From the IMG/VR virus record IMGVR_UViG_3300028027_000062, positions 1-63,614 of that record: DNA of 63,614 nt; one strand, given 5' to 3'. The position numbers were made by a program, and so were the translations under genes. This document shows positions 33,201-42,944 of this stretch, one piece after another. This DNA is from a virus. The notes beneath the pieces are model-generated. The model did no database searches. It was not told where the DNA came from and saw nothing but the letters and a program-made list of their open reading frames with translations. The first letter of the stretch is position 1, and each line of letters starts with the position of its first letter.

Positions 33201-36200
33201 AAACATTTAGTGTTTATGATTCTAATGGTCAAAGAGTAGCTGATACACACTTATTTTTTGATACTGATTTTAAAGGTAATGTAGTTATTAGAAGAGAACC
33301 TAAACTAATTGATGGTGTAAAAAATCCTACTCAATTAGCAAGAAGACAAAGTAAAGCAATTACAGATCCAGATAGAATTGCATCTTATATTAATATGCAT
33401 GGTTATGAAAGAATTTCTGGAGAGAATGCTAATAGTATAGATTATGTAAGTGATAGAGTTCAAACTTTAGCAGATCCTTCTATATGGAGATCTTTCTTTA
33501 AATTTTCTCACAATATTTATGGAGAAAAACCAAAAAGTGTAAATAATACTTTTCCTTCTAATACTCCAACACAAGATGAAGAAACTGAAAAAGCTGCACA
33601 AGTTTATACTAAAAATGGAATAACTGCTAAAATTTATTCTAAATACACAGTTGAGGAAAAAGGTACTGAAGATAATAAATTTAATTTAGGATCAGTATCT
33701 TTTACAGCTACTCGCTCAGATAAACCTGATAATATTTTAGAAGGAGATTCTATAGGATATGTTTATGATGATGAGAGAGGAAACTATCTTAATAACTTTG
33801 TTGCAGATTATGATAAACTTCTTGAGGATGTTGTTGATGAACTCAATACTTCTGATAATAATATAAATTTAAATAAACTAACTGAGATAAGAGTTATAAG
33901 AGAATTTGGATATTTTAGCACTTCAGAAAATAAAAACATTCAGTATATTGATGTTGTTATAAGCGATAGTGATGGTAAATCAATAAAAGGTGCAGTCTCA
34001 ATTGAGAAAAGAAAGTTTCTTCCTTCAAGTATCTCACTTCCAAATACTACCAAATTTTCTCCAGCTATACAAAATAAAATTGATGAGATTAAAAAGAATG
34101 CATCTTTTATTGTCTTAGATAAAAGTAAAAAGTTTTATACAAATACTAAAACTGGAAAACAACTTAGAAGAGTTACAGATTTTATCTCTGATGAAGAAGA
34201 GTCTTCTGATTGGTTTGAGAGTGCTAGTACTATAGGTACAAAAAGTGATTTACTTGTAAGAGACTTTTTTGATAATAATCTTAGACCTCTCTCTAATTAT
34301 GATGTAGCTCCTGATAAAGAAATAAATACTTTTCTTTCTCAACTGGATACTTTAAGAAAATTTTTTGAGAAGAGTAATGAAACTGTTATTGCTAATGATA
34401 TTGTTCTTTATGATGAGAAGCTTGGAGTTGCTGGAACAGTAGATTTGCTTACTGTAGATTCTAATGGAAACTTTAGAATTTATGATATGAAGACAATGAG
34501 AGGAGATAATTTTATGACTCAAATTGTACCATATACTACTACAGATAAACAATTAAGTCCGGTAAGTAAGTATGAGTTTAAGGGTTATTATGATCAAGAT
34601 AAAGCTCAGTATATAAGAGATTTAAGTAAAGACTCTAAACTTGAGAAACATCAAAAACAACTATCTATGTATAGATTGTTATTGAATAATACTCATGGTA
34701 TACTTGCTAAAAGAATTGCTGTAATTCCTATTGAGGTTGATTATAATAAAGGAGATAGAAGTACTAAGAAACTTAATTTGTTACCTTTAAAAGATTTAGC
34801 TCCTATTGATAATATTAAGGATGCTGTTCTTACTCAACAAATTACTCCTTCTACTTCTCAAGAACTTCCTGTTAATCCTACACAAGGTACTGCTCCAGCA
34901 ACTGATTTTTTTAATAATCTTCCTTCTGATCCAGATACTCAAGTAAATCCATCTAGTGGATTTAAGCCAGGAGATGTTGATGATTATTTAGTAGATACTT
35001 ACTTTGAGGAAGTTAATAAAGAAATTAAACAAATTATTAATGTTGAAGTAAAACTTGAGGATATGAGGGATTCTATGGGAAGACCTCTAAACTATGGAAG
35101 ATTTGAGAATGCAGTAGTATATCTTGCTTCTAAAGCTCCTAAAGGTACATTATGGCATGAAGGATTTCACGCAGTATTTAGTATTCTTCCAGAGAATGAG
35201 AAGAGTAGAGTACTTAAGATTGCATTTGATAAGTTAGGTGTAACAGATCTTGATGTTCAAAATCTTAGAAAAATCTATGAAGAAAGGGGTTACCCAAATC
35301 TTACAGAAAAGTTTCTTGTAGAGAAAGCTCTTGAGGAAAAAATAGCAGATTTGTTTCAAGAACATATGAATGGTAGACCTACAACTATTCTTGGAAGATT
35401 CTTTAAAATGCTTGAAGATTTAATTAATTATCTTTTTGGTAAAACTAATGATCCTGTATTTAAAGCTTTCTTTAAAGAAATTGAGGGAGGTAAGTATAGA
35501 CATGTTAGTCCAACAGGAGAAGTCGTCTCATTTAAAACAATTCCTTATGCTACAAGTATTGAGAGTGATAAACTTATGAATTTACTTACAGCTCAATATT
35601 TAAATAGAAAATCTACAGATCCAGATTCTCTTTATGATTTTATTCAATCTAGATTAGATGATATTAGAAGAGGATATAATGTAAAAATTAGAAATGAGTA
35701 TGCAGATAAACTTTCTAATATTGAACAACAAAAAGAAAACAACTTTCTTTCTCAAGAAGATTATAATTCTGAAATTGGAAGATTACAATCAGAAATTAAT
35801 TCAAAGTACATTAATAAAGATGGATTAGTATATCCTAAATTTCTTGCTGAAAAATATGAGAAAAACATCATCAATCAAACTATTCAATATGCTGACTTTA
35901 AGAAAATTTATGAGGAGGGTAATGAGGATGATCAGGATGAAAGAACAAAAAGTTTCTCTGAGAGTGAGTTTGATAAAGCTGTACATGCTACTCCTGCTGG
36001 ACAAGCAGTTAAAGCAAAGTTTAAAACTATTATGATTGATGATCCCTATTTTAGGGAAATACCAATTAATACTTATGGTATTTTTAATAATCTTCTTTTT
36101 AACTTAAATGGAGTTAGTAAAGATGATATTGAGAGTAAACTTCAAAGTTTAGTATCTAATAGTGTTTTTGGTAGAAGTATAAAAGCTATTCTTGCAGAAT

Positions 36201-39200
36201 ATAAAACTGATGAAACTTTTAGAGCACAAATGCAAACAGCATTTGATAGAATATATGCTAATGCTTATAAGGTAGTAAGTACTCAAGATACTGTTAAAAA
36301 TCAAAATTTTGCAAAACTAGAAAATGGTGATGACCATATTAAACAGCAAATGGAAGATTGGAAAGGAGAAAATCTTGCTAATAGAAAACCAACTATTAAG
36401 ATTGTGGATAGTAACTCATTGCTTGAGAATCTTGGTATTACAATTACTGAAGATGCTATGAAGAATGAAGAAGTAGCTAAAGATCTCAGTGATCTTGCTG
36501 ACTATCTAATGTTTAATGTTAGTGGAAGTATTAATCCATTCTCTGATGAAAGAGCTAAAACTTTAATGCAAAAAATTGCCAACATTAATATACAAACAAG
36601 AGATGATTTAGGAGAACTAAACTTTAAGAATGCTGAAGGTAAACCACAAAGTTCTATCATTAACTCTTCTTATATTTTTAGACAACTAGATGTAGTAAAT
36701 AATAAATACCTTGGTAAAATGAAAGGACAATGGGGTATTTATGTTGGTAGTAAATTTGGTTCTAAGACTACTGATTATAATCATATAGATCCTAAAACTT
36801 ACTTCATCTCAAACCTTGCTCTTTATAGAGATATTAAAGGTCCTATGTTTGTACTTCAACAACCCTCAGATAAGAGTACTATTCCACTTGTAAGAGGTAA
36901 GAAGTTTAGTATTGAAGAAGTTCCTTCTATTATGATTGAGGAAAAAGTAAGACAAGATGCTCTCATTCAAAAAAACTATCAAGATATTCTTGATGCTCTT
37001 TCTAAAGATGAAAGTGCTCTTAAGAACTTAATTAAGGATTATCATTATGTTTCTGTTAATGGAGAAAATATTAGAACTAGTGTTCAAAAAGCTAAAAAAG
37101 CTTATGAAGAAGTATTATCTGGAAAAGTAACAAGAGCAGATAAAAATGTTCCAAGAGGTTTTAGATATTACAATTTACCTAATGCCAATGAGATAAAAGG
37201 TGACTATACTTTAAATATGGCTGAAGAGTACTTAGGTAAAATGCTTGAGAATGATTTAAGACTTACTAAAAAATTAATGAGTACTTATGGTTTATCTGAG
37301 GGAGATATTAAAAGAATTGGAGTTAAGAATACTAAAACATTTTTAGATGAGTTTCTCTTAAATCAATATGTTAATAGAATGATTTTGCTTTCTGAGATTT
37401 CTCCAGATCTTGGTCAATTTAAAAACTTTACAGATATTACTAAAAGAGGAGCTGGATTGATGGCATCAGGACCTAATTATTATAGTCCTGGAAAAAATAA
37501 TGAATTTAAGTTTTCTATTATTCCTGATAGAAAGAAAACATTTACTTCTTCTGTAAAAGTAGATGATGATGCTGAAACACTTGATGCTCAAGGATTTGAG
37601 TTAGCTGAGGAGCGTTTAAATAGACTTGAGAGACATGGTAGAGTTAGTAAAACTTCATCTCTTAACAATGATATTTATGATCAACTTTATCAAGATTATA
37701 TTACTATTCAAGCATTTATTGATGATGATAGAGAACTCATCAGAGATCTTGAGAATAAGAATGCTCCTTTGAATGTTGATAAGACTGTAGGTTATGGTAA
37801 AGATTACTACATTAAGACTTCTGTTAAAGTATTAACAAGATATTTTTCTTCTGATGTTGTTTCTCAAGGAGCTACAAGGGTTATTAATAAAGTTAAATAT
37901 ACTGCTCAGCAAGATACTAATAATGGTAAATGGTATCTTCCAATACATGGTAGAGAGTTTGAGTGGAATCTTATTAATGAGATGCAACAAAAAGGTATCT
38001 CAGCAGCTTTTGCAGAATCTGCAGTTAAGAAAGGTGTTAGGAATGTAGCTGATTATAATCAAGGAGATAATCCTGGAACTCTATCTTTAATTGGAAATAG
38101 TATGAGTTATATGGATTATCGTCTACAACAAGAAAATAAATCTAGTAAAGAAAAAGTAGTTGATGGTTCTCAGAGTATTCAATTGATTGATAGTAACTTA
38201 CCATTAGATACAAAATTACCAGATGGTAGAACAGTAAAAAAAGTTAGAGAAGAAAATGATATACTTATTTCTAAAATTAAAGACTATCAAAAGAATGTAT
38301 ACTTAAATGGTATGGATAACTTTAAAGTTGGAGATAAGAAGTATTCAGCATTTGTTAATTATATTACTTCATCTTTAAGTACTTCTGGTTCTACAGATAG
38401 AATTCTTGAGTTTTTTGAGGGAGATGGTGAAGGAGGATTTAGATTCTCATCTTCATTACCTATGATTGAGGAGAAATTTGAGGAACTTTTAATGGCATAC
38501 TTTAATAATAACATTGCTAAACATAAAGTTCCTGGAGATAAGTTTACTCTTTCTTCTTCAGAGTTTTATAGAAAAATTACTGATAAAGATGGTAATGTTC
38601 TTACAACTTATGAATATAATGATCTTACTGAAAAAGAAAAATCAGAACTTGTAGTTAGTGATCTTTCTGCACCTAATAAAACTTCTACTTATGCAGAGAT
38701 TGTTGTAAGTGAGCAATATCTTGATCAACTTGGAATTACTATTGAAGACTGGATAAGAATGAAAAAAGCTGATTCTGAATCTAGAGAAGGTCAAATATTT
38801 GAGAAGATATCTACCTTTATGGGTTACAGGATTCCTACACAAGCTCACCACTCTATGCTTCCTTGTAAAATTGTAGACTTTATGCCTAGAGAATTTGGAA
38901 GTACTATTGTACTTCCTGCAGAAGTAACAAAGTTATCTGGAGCTGATTATGACGTGGATAGTTTGTTTGTACATAGATATTCTGTTTATAAAGATTCTGA
39001 GGGCAACTTACAACTAGAAGATGATAGTATTGAAGCTATTGATAATTCTGCACTTAAGAATCCTCTTGTTAAAGAACTTCTCAAAGTTTATAAAGAAGAA
39101 GAGAAAAGAGCTATTAGAAAAGAAATTAATAAAGCTTATAGAAAAATAGGAGAGCTTAAGGAGGAAAGAGCTTCTGGTAAAAATATTGGTGGACAACTTA

Positions 39201-42200
39201 GAATTGCTAAGGATAATATCTTTAAACTTGAAGAAAGAGAAGCTTCTATTGATAGAGAATCTCTTTCTGAGATTAAGAAATTTCTTGGTATTACTAATAA
39301 TATTAACCCAAATAAAGTATTTAATGATTTACTTGATAATAGAATGCAAGTACTTACTTCTGAAGAAGGTAGGTTCATGATTAATTATCCTGCAGAAGAT
39401 CATTTTAAAGGATTACATAAAAATATTTTTTCTAAACATCCAAACTTTAAAGAACAAGATGAATACTCAACATATGCAAACTATAGTACATTCTTTAATG
39501 AGTTTGCTAAAGTATTCTCAGGTGGTAAAGCAATTGGTGGAGCAGCTAATATTAATAAAGTATTTGCATTCTTAATTAAGAATGCAGCTGTCTTAAGAAA
39601 AGATAATACAAGAATCTATGAGTTCTTTAATCATGAATTTAATATAAATGAGATTAATGAAGTCGATAGAAAAATTATTTTTGAGAATGGAGAATTTAAA
39701 TTTACTGATGAAGTTATAAGACCTAAATCAGATACTCTATCTAACAATGTATCTATTACTGTAGATAATGCTAAAGATCAAACTCTTGTTAAATTTAATC
39801 TTACTGATAAAAACATCTCTGAAGCATCTGTTCTTGCAGGACTTGGTTTTGGTAGAAACAGAATAGGAGCATTTTTTCTTAATCCTATGATTAAGCTTAT
39901 CTCAGATAATCTTACTATTAGTGATAGTATTTTAAATGATACTTATCAAAGTAAAGAAAAACAAATAGATAATCTTTTAAATAAGTATACTGATGTTGTT
40001 CCTGTTAAAACTATTACTGATGATGAGTTACTAAAAAGTTTATCTTTAGATTATGATAAAGTATATTCTTTACTTTCTTTAAATAAAAAATATGAAGAAC
40101 TAACTGAGGATGAACAAGAAATTGTAACCATTCAAGTTAATTTGGGTAGAATGTATAAAGAAGTTATTGCTATTACATCAGATTGTTTTACAGTAAATAC
40201 AGTAATTAATTACAATAAAGAAGTAGGTAGATACTTGTATGAGATGGATAAAATTTTAGGATCTGTTACTAAAATTCAAAGAAGTGAAAGTTTCTCAATT
40301 AGTGGTATTCAAGAGAATGAAATTATTTCTAATATTTATGATAACATTCTCTCAATGAAACCAGAAGGACAAAAAAGACTTCTTTCTTATAATGAGAATG
40401 CTAGTATATTTCTCTCAGATGTTATTGATGGAACTAAAAAAGATGGGTTTACATCTTCTGATCAAGAGTTTCAATCTAATATGAGAAAAGAATTTGTAAG
40501 ATATCTTGCAATGAAAACACTAGGATATTATGAAGGTAATGCTACTATTAATCCAAAAACTTTTCCAATTAAAGATCCTAGAGTAATTACAGGTGAAAGA
40601 GTTATAGCTGCTTTTGAGAAAGCAAAACCTTTACTTTCCAAGTCTCCTTTAGGTTCTCAATTACAAATTGTTAATCCTAGTTCAAGGTATCCTTTTCCAA
40701 GAGTAGGAGCAGAATCATTTAGTAATATTGATGGAGAACTTAAACAACTTCTTATTAATAGTTTTGATGATTTCTTAAAAGACTCTAATAAAGATATACA
40801 ACAATTAGGTCTTGAGTTACTCTATCACATTGCTGCACATGATAACTTTAAGTATGTATCTAATTCTGTAATTGGACACATATCACCAGAATACTTTAGT
40901 CTTTTAAATAGAATTTATAAAGGTGTTCCTGAAGTTCAAGGACTTGAGAAACTATTCAATACATCTCAAAATTATGGAGAATTTAAACAATCTCTTTATG
41001 ATTTACTTAGAGGTCAAACTGAGAATGAGAAATCTCTCTCAGTAAATGGATTTATAAATGAATTAAAGAAAGATTTTGTGAAACATTTCTTTATTGATTC
41101 TAGAAATTCAATGCATGTTGAAACTAATAAATCTTTAAATAAGAAAAATAAATTTTATGGTATTGTAAATAACCAAAAAGTTCCTGGAGAAGTAACTTGG
41201 GTAAAAAGTGCTACAGATAAAAATGGAGGTGTCTTTACTGTTAATTTAGCAGGATCTCCAAGATTTCCATTTGTAATGAAAACTTATCAAGAACTTCCAG
41301 ATGGTACTGTTTTAACAGATACATACTCAGTAAATAAGATTTATACTATTAGAAACCCTAATCCTGCTGAAGCTCCTTTTACTCAAATTGAGTATGCAGT
41401 ACATGAGAAACCTAATAGAAAAGTAGAATTTAATACAAGATTTTATCAATTACCATTTAATGCTAATATTAATCTTTTTAACGCTGCTTTAGAATTAAAT
41501 TCTACTATTCCAAGTTCTAGTAGAGAAGATCAATACAATGAGAATCAAGGATATATTCCTCCAAGATTTGATGGAGATTATGATCAAAATGGACAAGATC
41601 CTAATCCTGTTACTACTACTGCTTCTCAAATAGCTGAGATGGAATTAAAAGTACCATCAGATAAAAGATTACCTGAGTATTGGGTTGAGAGAGACTTGCT
41701 GAAAAATGGAAATATGCTTGCAAGATCATTATCTGATAAAACAGATCCAAATAAAAAATATATTGTTGTAGCAAAAGGAGTTACACCAGAGATTTTTTAT
41801 AATTACTTAACTGGTAATGATAACTCAAATACTTCTTTACAGAAAAAAGAAGTTCTTAAATATATGGAAGCTGATGGTTGGCCTTTAAGTAGAATTCAAT
41901 CTCTATTAAATTCACCAAAGAAAATATATGAGTTTCTTATTTTACATGAGCATGATCATATTGTAAATAATGATGATAAAGTTTACTGGAAAAATGGTAG
42001 AGACTTAATGACTCTTGATAAAATTGAGATTGAAGCTAGAGCAAGTGTTAATGCTCTTGAGAAGATTGAATCTTATACAGAACCTATTGCAAGTGTAAGT
42101 GGGAAATTTCCAGAAGTAAAACCTGTTATTGTTCCTACATCTGCAAATCCTGTTACAACTAATCCAGTAGAAACAGATAATAATAAATCTAGAACATTAG

Positions 42201-42448
42201 ATTTAGGACTTATGCAACCTGATAATCCAGCTACTTGGGATACAAATGTTGCAGATAGTAAAGATAGAAAAGTTCCACCAAGTATGAAACCAATTCCTGC
42301 AACAAATGCTGCAATTACAAAAATTTCTAATAACTTTGAAACTTATAAACCTATACTTGCTAACTTTAATATATTATCCGTAGAAGACTTAATGAATCTT
42401 CCACCAGATGAGAAAAATTCCCTAGTACAAAGAATATGTAACTCGTAA
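30239..42448 (+). CDS. Giant virion RNA polymerase multidomain protein, 4069 residues
   Basis: One uninterrupted frame of 12.2 kb. In order: Gly-rich hydrophobic segment (about 140-165, FVAGAMLGGGMIG); helical region; RecB-type PD-(D/E)XK signature (D1402, D1416-M-K1418, Q1474xxxY1478); HEGFH zinc-peptidase motif (1640-1644); RNA polymerase region with RIPTQAHHSM and GADYDVDSLF, whose D2903, D2905 and D2907 match the DxDxD metal-binding loop of crAss-like two-barrel polymerases (DFDID in phage phi14:2); and HEHDH (3903-3907) followed by IEIEARASVNAL. In phi14:2 the polymerase is packaged and ejected to transcribe early genes. The fusion of nuclease, two peptidase-like sites and polymerase is directly visible; processing into parts is inference. 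The ferritin gene follows after four bases. Confidence 0.88.
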   Translation: MKKIEENTPNIMFGSTPVRSTPVNPIGFGSSRSKYDFNLNSNLEEQRAANQGFWDSAGNITLRLVGRAGMSALETGAMLGYGLPKAIVTGDLNSVFDNELTDGFKKLDKVLTDNSPFYQSEAERKAPLFSKTYLTSTNFWGNLIGEGGGFVAGAMLGGGMIGKTMGTANRLAKSAGIIASDGEKIAEVASAIKSQGNILDKFLNLAKSTSAKNASQYYTQKIGGNMYEAGVEARGIKDEIIRQKEEKFRKDNPDVIIPEYLKAEWENMASTYANVGFGLNMALLMIDGFNMSKFFKGYTSTNRTVNALKKGGQYIEKGKYGRFADATKAFLGGPLSEAAQEGGQFLTEKTLSDIASKDTQNSKQSFNDYFMSTMKGLEETFGSKEGQESMLAGFLLGAPFNIRQAIETGKLDREGINALQKFSGNTVFKNTLKLNMEAYDKNVGAEKDEAALNNSKLLHENIKRSEWFAYVKNRDDAGRFDDVLDDIYREKTMPLDVFKQVHGDHFTEEKRQLTLNELEKQAKYYKTVSDTVNSSFTSHPNKDALIQTSVNINNYSERIAELQGKLTNTKLPSIVRDQLKTDLETLLQTRAAEEIKLSNYLTMKEMQSSEAIPQDKNTSIEKVSVDGIEGVIERRNESTEDNPEPSLVISTSAGQITVPEKDLDNNLSDEENNFEESEYDDFGGDITPDVAKSEGKGAKWMVLNPNDPEANWMNFGDMGLKDYREQANNISEKNKGSELHKSLILNADKADAIKDDIIDNNTAYDFIYKKQIINGKTQYNIFAKKGNTETKIGYILNFDTTKASMSDMSINDYLDTYMKGTTPNVEQKKGVISRIRSADQKLKSSNTENVNNAVTLGTRIKNSGIPSTLANVLSSPFKNRWMVNGELVIVKYQKGNYVPITKLSDENKKLLLEQLQKPSNAAFLGSQYAVLVKRPSKDENQYSFIGFRGTEISKSEKNSFIKKMNDPNVDKQTLVKEMNERMFITSNKTFSVYDSNGQRVADTHLFFDTDFKGNVVIRREPKLIDGVKNPTQLARRQSKAITDPDRIASYINMHGYERISGENANSIDYVSDRVQTLADPSIWRSFFKFSHNIYGEKPKSVNNTFPSNTPTQDEETEKAAQVYTKNGITAKIYSKYTVEEKGTEDNKFNLGSVSFTATRSDKPDNILEGDSIGYVYDDERGNYLNNFVADYDKLLEDVVDELNTSDNNINLNKLTEIRVIREFGYFSTSENKNIQYIDVVISDSDGKSIKGAVSIEKRKFLPSSISLPNTTKFSPAIQNKIDEIKKNASFIVLDKSKKFYTNTKTGKQLRRVTDFISDEEESSDWFESASTIGTKSDLLVRDFFDNNLRPLSNYDVAPDKEINTFLSQLDTLRKFFEKSNETVIANDIVLYDEKLGVAGTVDLLTVDSNGNFRIYDMKTMRGDNFMTQIVPYTTTDKQLSPVSKYEFKGYYDQDKAQYIRDLSKDSKLEKHQKQLSMYRLLLNNTHGILAKRIAVIPIEVDYNKGDRSTKKLNLLPLKDLAPIDNIKDAVLTQQITPSTSQELPVNPTQGTAPATDFFNNLPSDPDTQVNPSSGFKPGDVDDYLVDTYFEEVNKEIKQIINVEVKLEDMRDSMGRPLNYGRFENAVVYLASKAPKGTLWHEGFHAVFSILPENEKSRVLKIAFDKLGVTDLDVQNLRKIYEERGYPNLTEKFLVEKALEEKIADLFQEHMNGRPTTILGRFFKMLEDLINYLFGKTNDPVFKAFFKEIEGGKYRHVSPTGEVVSFKTIPYATSIESDKLMNLLTAQYLNRKSTDPDSLYDFIQSRLDDIRRGYNVKIRNEYADKLSNIEQQKENNFLSQEDYNSEIGRLQSEINSKYINKDGLVYPKFLAEKYEKNIINQTIQYADFKKIYEEGNEDDQDERTKSFSESEFDKAVHATPAGQAVKAKFKTIMIDDPYFREIPINTYGIFNNLLFNLNGVSKDDIESKLQSLVSNSVFGRSIKAILAEYKTDETFRAQMQTAFDRIYANAYKVVSTQDTVKNQNFAKLENGDDHIKQQMEDWKGENLANRKPTIKIVDSNSLLENLGITITEDAMKNEEVAKDLSDLADYLMFNVSGSINPFSDERAKTLMQKIANINIQTRDDLGELNFKNAEGKPQSSIINSSYIFRQLDVVNNKYLGKMKGQWGIYVGSKFGSKTTDYNHIDPKTYFISNLALYRDIKGPMFVLQQPSDKSTIPLVRGKKFSIEEVPSIMIEEKVRQDALIQKNYQDILDALSKDESALKNLIKDYHYVSVNGENIRTSVQKAKKAYEEVLSGKVTRADKNVPRGFRYYNLPNANEIKGDYTLNMAEEYLGKMLENDLRLTKKLMSTYGLSEGDIKRIGVKNTKTFLDEFLLNQYVNRMILLSEISPDLGQFKNFTDITKRGAGLMASGPNYYSPGKNNEFKFSIIPDRKKTFTSSVKVDDDAETLDAQGFELAEERLNRLERHGRVSKTSSLNNDIYDQLYQDYITIQAFIDDDRELIRDLENKNAPLNVDKTVGYGKDYYIKTSVKVLTRYFSSDVVSQGATRVINKVKYTAQQDTNNGKWYLPIHGREFEWNLINEMQQKGISAAFAESAVKKGVRNVADYNQGDNPGTLSLIGNSMSYMDYRLQQENKSSKEKVVDGSQSIQLIDSNLPLDTKLPDGRTVKKVREENDILISKIKDYQKNVYLNGMDNFKVGDKKYSAFVNYITSSLSTSGSTDRILEFFEGDGEGGFRFSSSLPMIEEKFEELLMAYFNNNIAKHKVPGDKFTLSSSEFYRKITDKDGNVLTTYEYNDLTEKEKSELVVSDLSAPNKTSTYAEIVVSEQYLDQLGITIEDWIRMKKADSESREGQIFEKISTFMGYRIPTQAHHSMLPCKIVDFMPREFGSTIVLPAEVTKLSGADYDVDSLFVHRYSVYKDSEGNLQLEDDSIEAIDNSALKNPLVKELLKVYKEEEKRAIRKEINKAYRKIGELKEERASGKNIGGQLRIAKDNIFKLEEREASIDRESLSEIKKFLGITNNINPNKVFNDLLDNRMQVLTSEEGRFMINYPAEDHFKGLHKNIFSKHPNFKEQDEYSTYANYSTFFNEFAKVFSGGKAIGGAANINKVFAFLIKNAAVLRKDNTRIYEFFNHEFNINEINEVDRKIIFENGEFKFTDEVIRPKSDTLSNNVSITVDNAKDQTLVKFNLTDKNISEASVLAGLGFGRNRIGAFFLNPMIKLISDNLTISDSILNDTYQSKEKQIDNLLNKYTDVVPVKTITDDELLKSLSLDYDKVYSLLSLNKKYEELTEDEQEIVTIQVNLGRMYKEVIAITSDCFTVNTVINYNKEVGRYLYEMDKILGSVTKIQRSESFSISGIQENEIISNIYDNILSMKPEGQKRLLSYNENASIFLSDVIDGTKKDGFTSSDQEFQSNMRKEFVRYLAMKTLGYYEGNATINPKTFPIKDPRVITGERVIAAFEKAKPLLSKSPLGSQLQIVNPSSRYPFPRVGAESFSNIDGELKQLLINSFDDFLKDSNKDIQQLGLELLYHIAAHDNFKYVSNSVIGHISPEYFSLLNRIYKGVPEVQGLEKLFNTSQNYGEFKQSLYDLLRGQTENEKSLSVNGFINELKKDFVKHFFIDSRNSMHVETNKSLNKKNKFYGIVNNQKVPGEVTWVKSATDKNGGVFTVNLAGSPRFPFVMKTYQELPDGTVLTDTYSVNKIYTIRNPNPAEAPFTQIEYAVHEKPNRKVEFNTRFYQLPFNANINLFNAALELNSTIPSSSREDQYNENQGYIPPRFDGDYDQNGQDPNPVTTTASQIAEMELKVPSDKRLPEYWVERDLLKNGNMLARSLSDKTDPNKKYIVVAKGVTPEIFYNYLTGNDNSNTSLQKKEVLKYMEADGWPLSRIQSLLNSPKKIYEFLILHEHDHIVNNDDKVYWKNGRDLMTLDKIEIEARASVNALEKIESYTEPIASVSGKFPEVKPVIVPTSANPVTTNPVETDNNKSRTLDLGLMQPDNPATWDTNVADSKDRKVPPSMKPIPATNAAITKISNNFETYKPILANFNILSVEDLMNLPPDEKNSLVQRICNS

Positions 42449-42452
42449 AATT

Positions 42453-42944
42453 ATGAAATTAAATAAAAAAATTATAGAGCTCTTAAATTATAGAATTCAA
42501 CAAGAAGAAGCATCAGCTAGAGTTTATGAACAATTTGCTTTATGGTTAGATAATAAAGGATTTAAGAACTTTGCAGCATTATATTACAAGTATGCCCATG
42601 AAGAACTTGGGCATGCTAAGTTTGCTAAAGATCACCTTCTTGCTTTTGGTGAACAACCAGAGTTAACTAAGTTACCTGCTCCTGATTATGAGTTTAACTC
42701 TCTTAAAGATATACTAGAGCTGACTCTTGAGCATGAACAAGAAATTACTAGACAATGTAATGAGTTAACTAAGACTGCTGCTGCCTTAGATGATTTTCCA
42801 ACTATGACTCTTGGTATGAAGTATTGTGCTGAGCAAGTAGAAGAACTTGATAAGGCTCAAACTTTTGTAGATCAAATGGAAACTTTTGGTGACTCTAAGG
42901 AAGTTATGATTACTCTTGAGCATAATGTAAAAGATCTACTATGA
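42453..42944 (+). CDS. Ferritin-like iron-storage protein, 163 residues
   Basis: Aligns along its full length with bacterial non-haem ferritin. The ferroxidase residues of E. coli FtnA are all present at an offset of one: E18, E51, H54, E95, Q128 and E131, plus third-site E50, E127 and E130. Key strings are YAHEELGHAK, EHEQEITRQ and AEQVEELDKA. Such proteins oxidise Fe(II) and store iron in a 24-subunit shell, or protect DNA from peroxide. The start is four bases after the giant gene's stop, and its stop overlaps the next start (ATGA), so it is firmly in the late virion operon. Packaging in the head is a hypothesis. Confidence 0.9.
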   Translation: MKLNKKIIELLNYRIQQEEASARVYEQFALWLDNKGFKNFAALYYKYAHEELGHAKFAKDHLLAFGEQPELTKLPAPDYEFNSLKDILELTLEHEQEITRQCNELTKTAAALDDFPTMTLGMKYCAEQVEELDKAQTFVDQMETFGDSKEVMITLEHNVKDLL

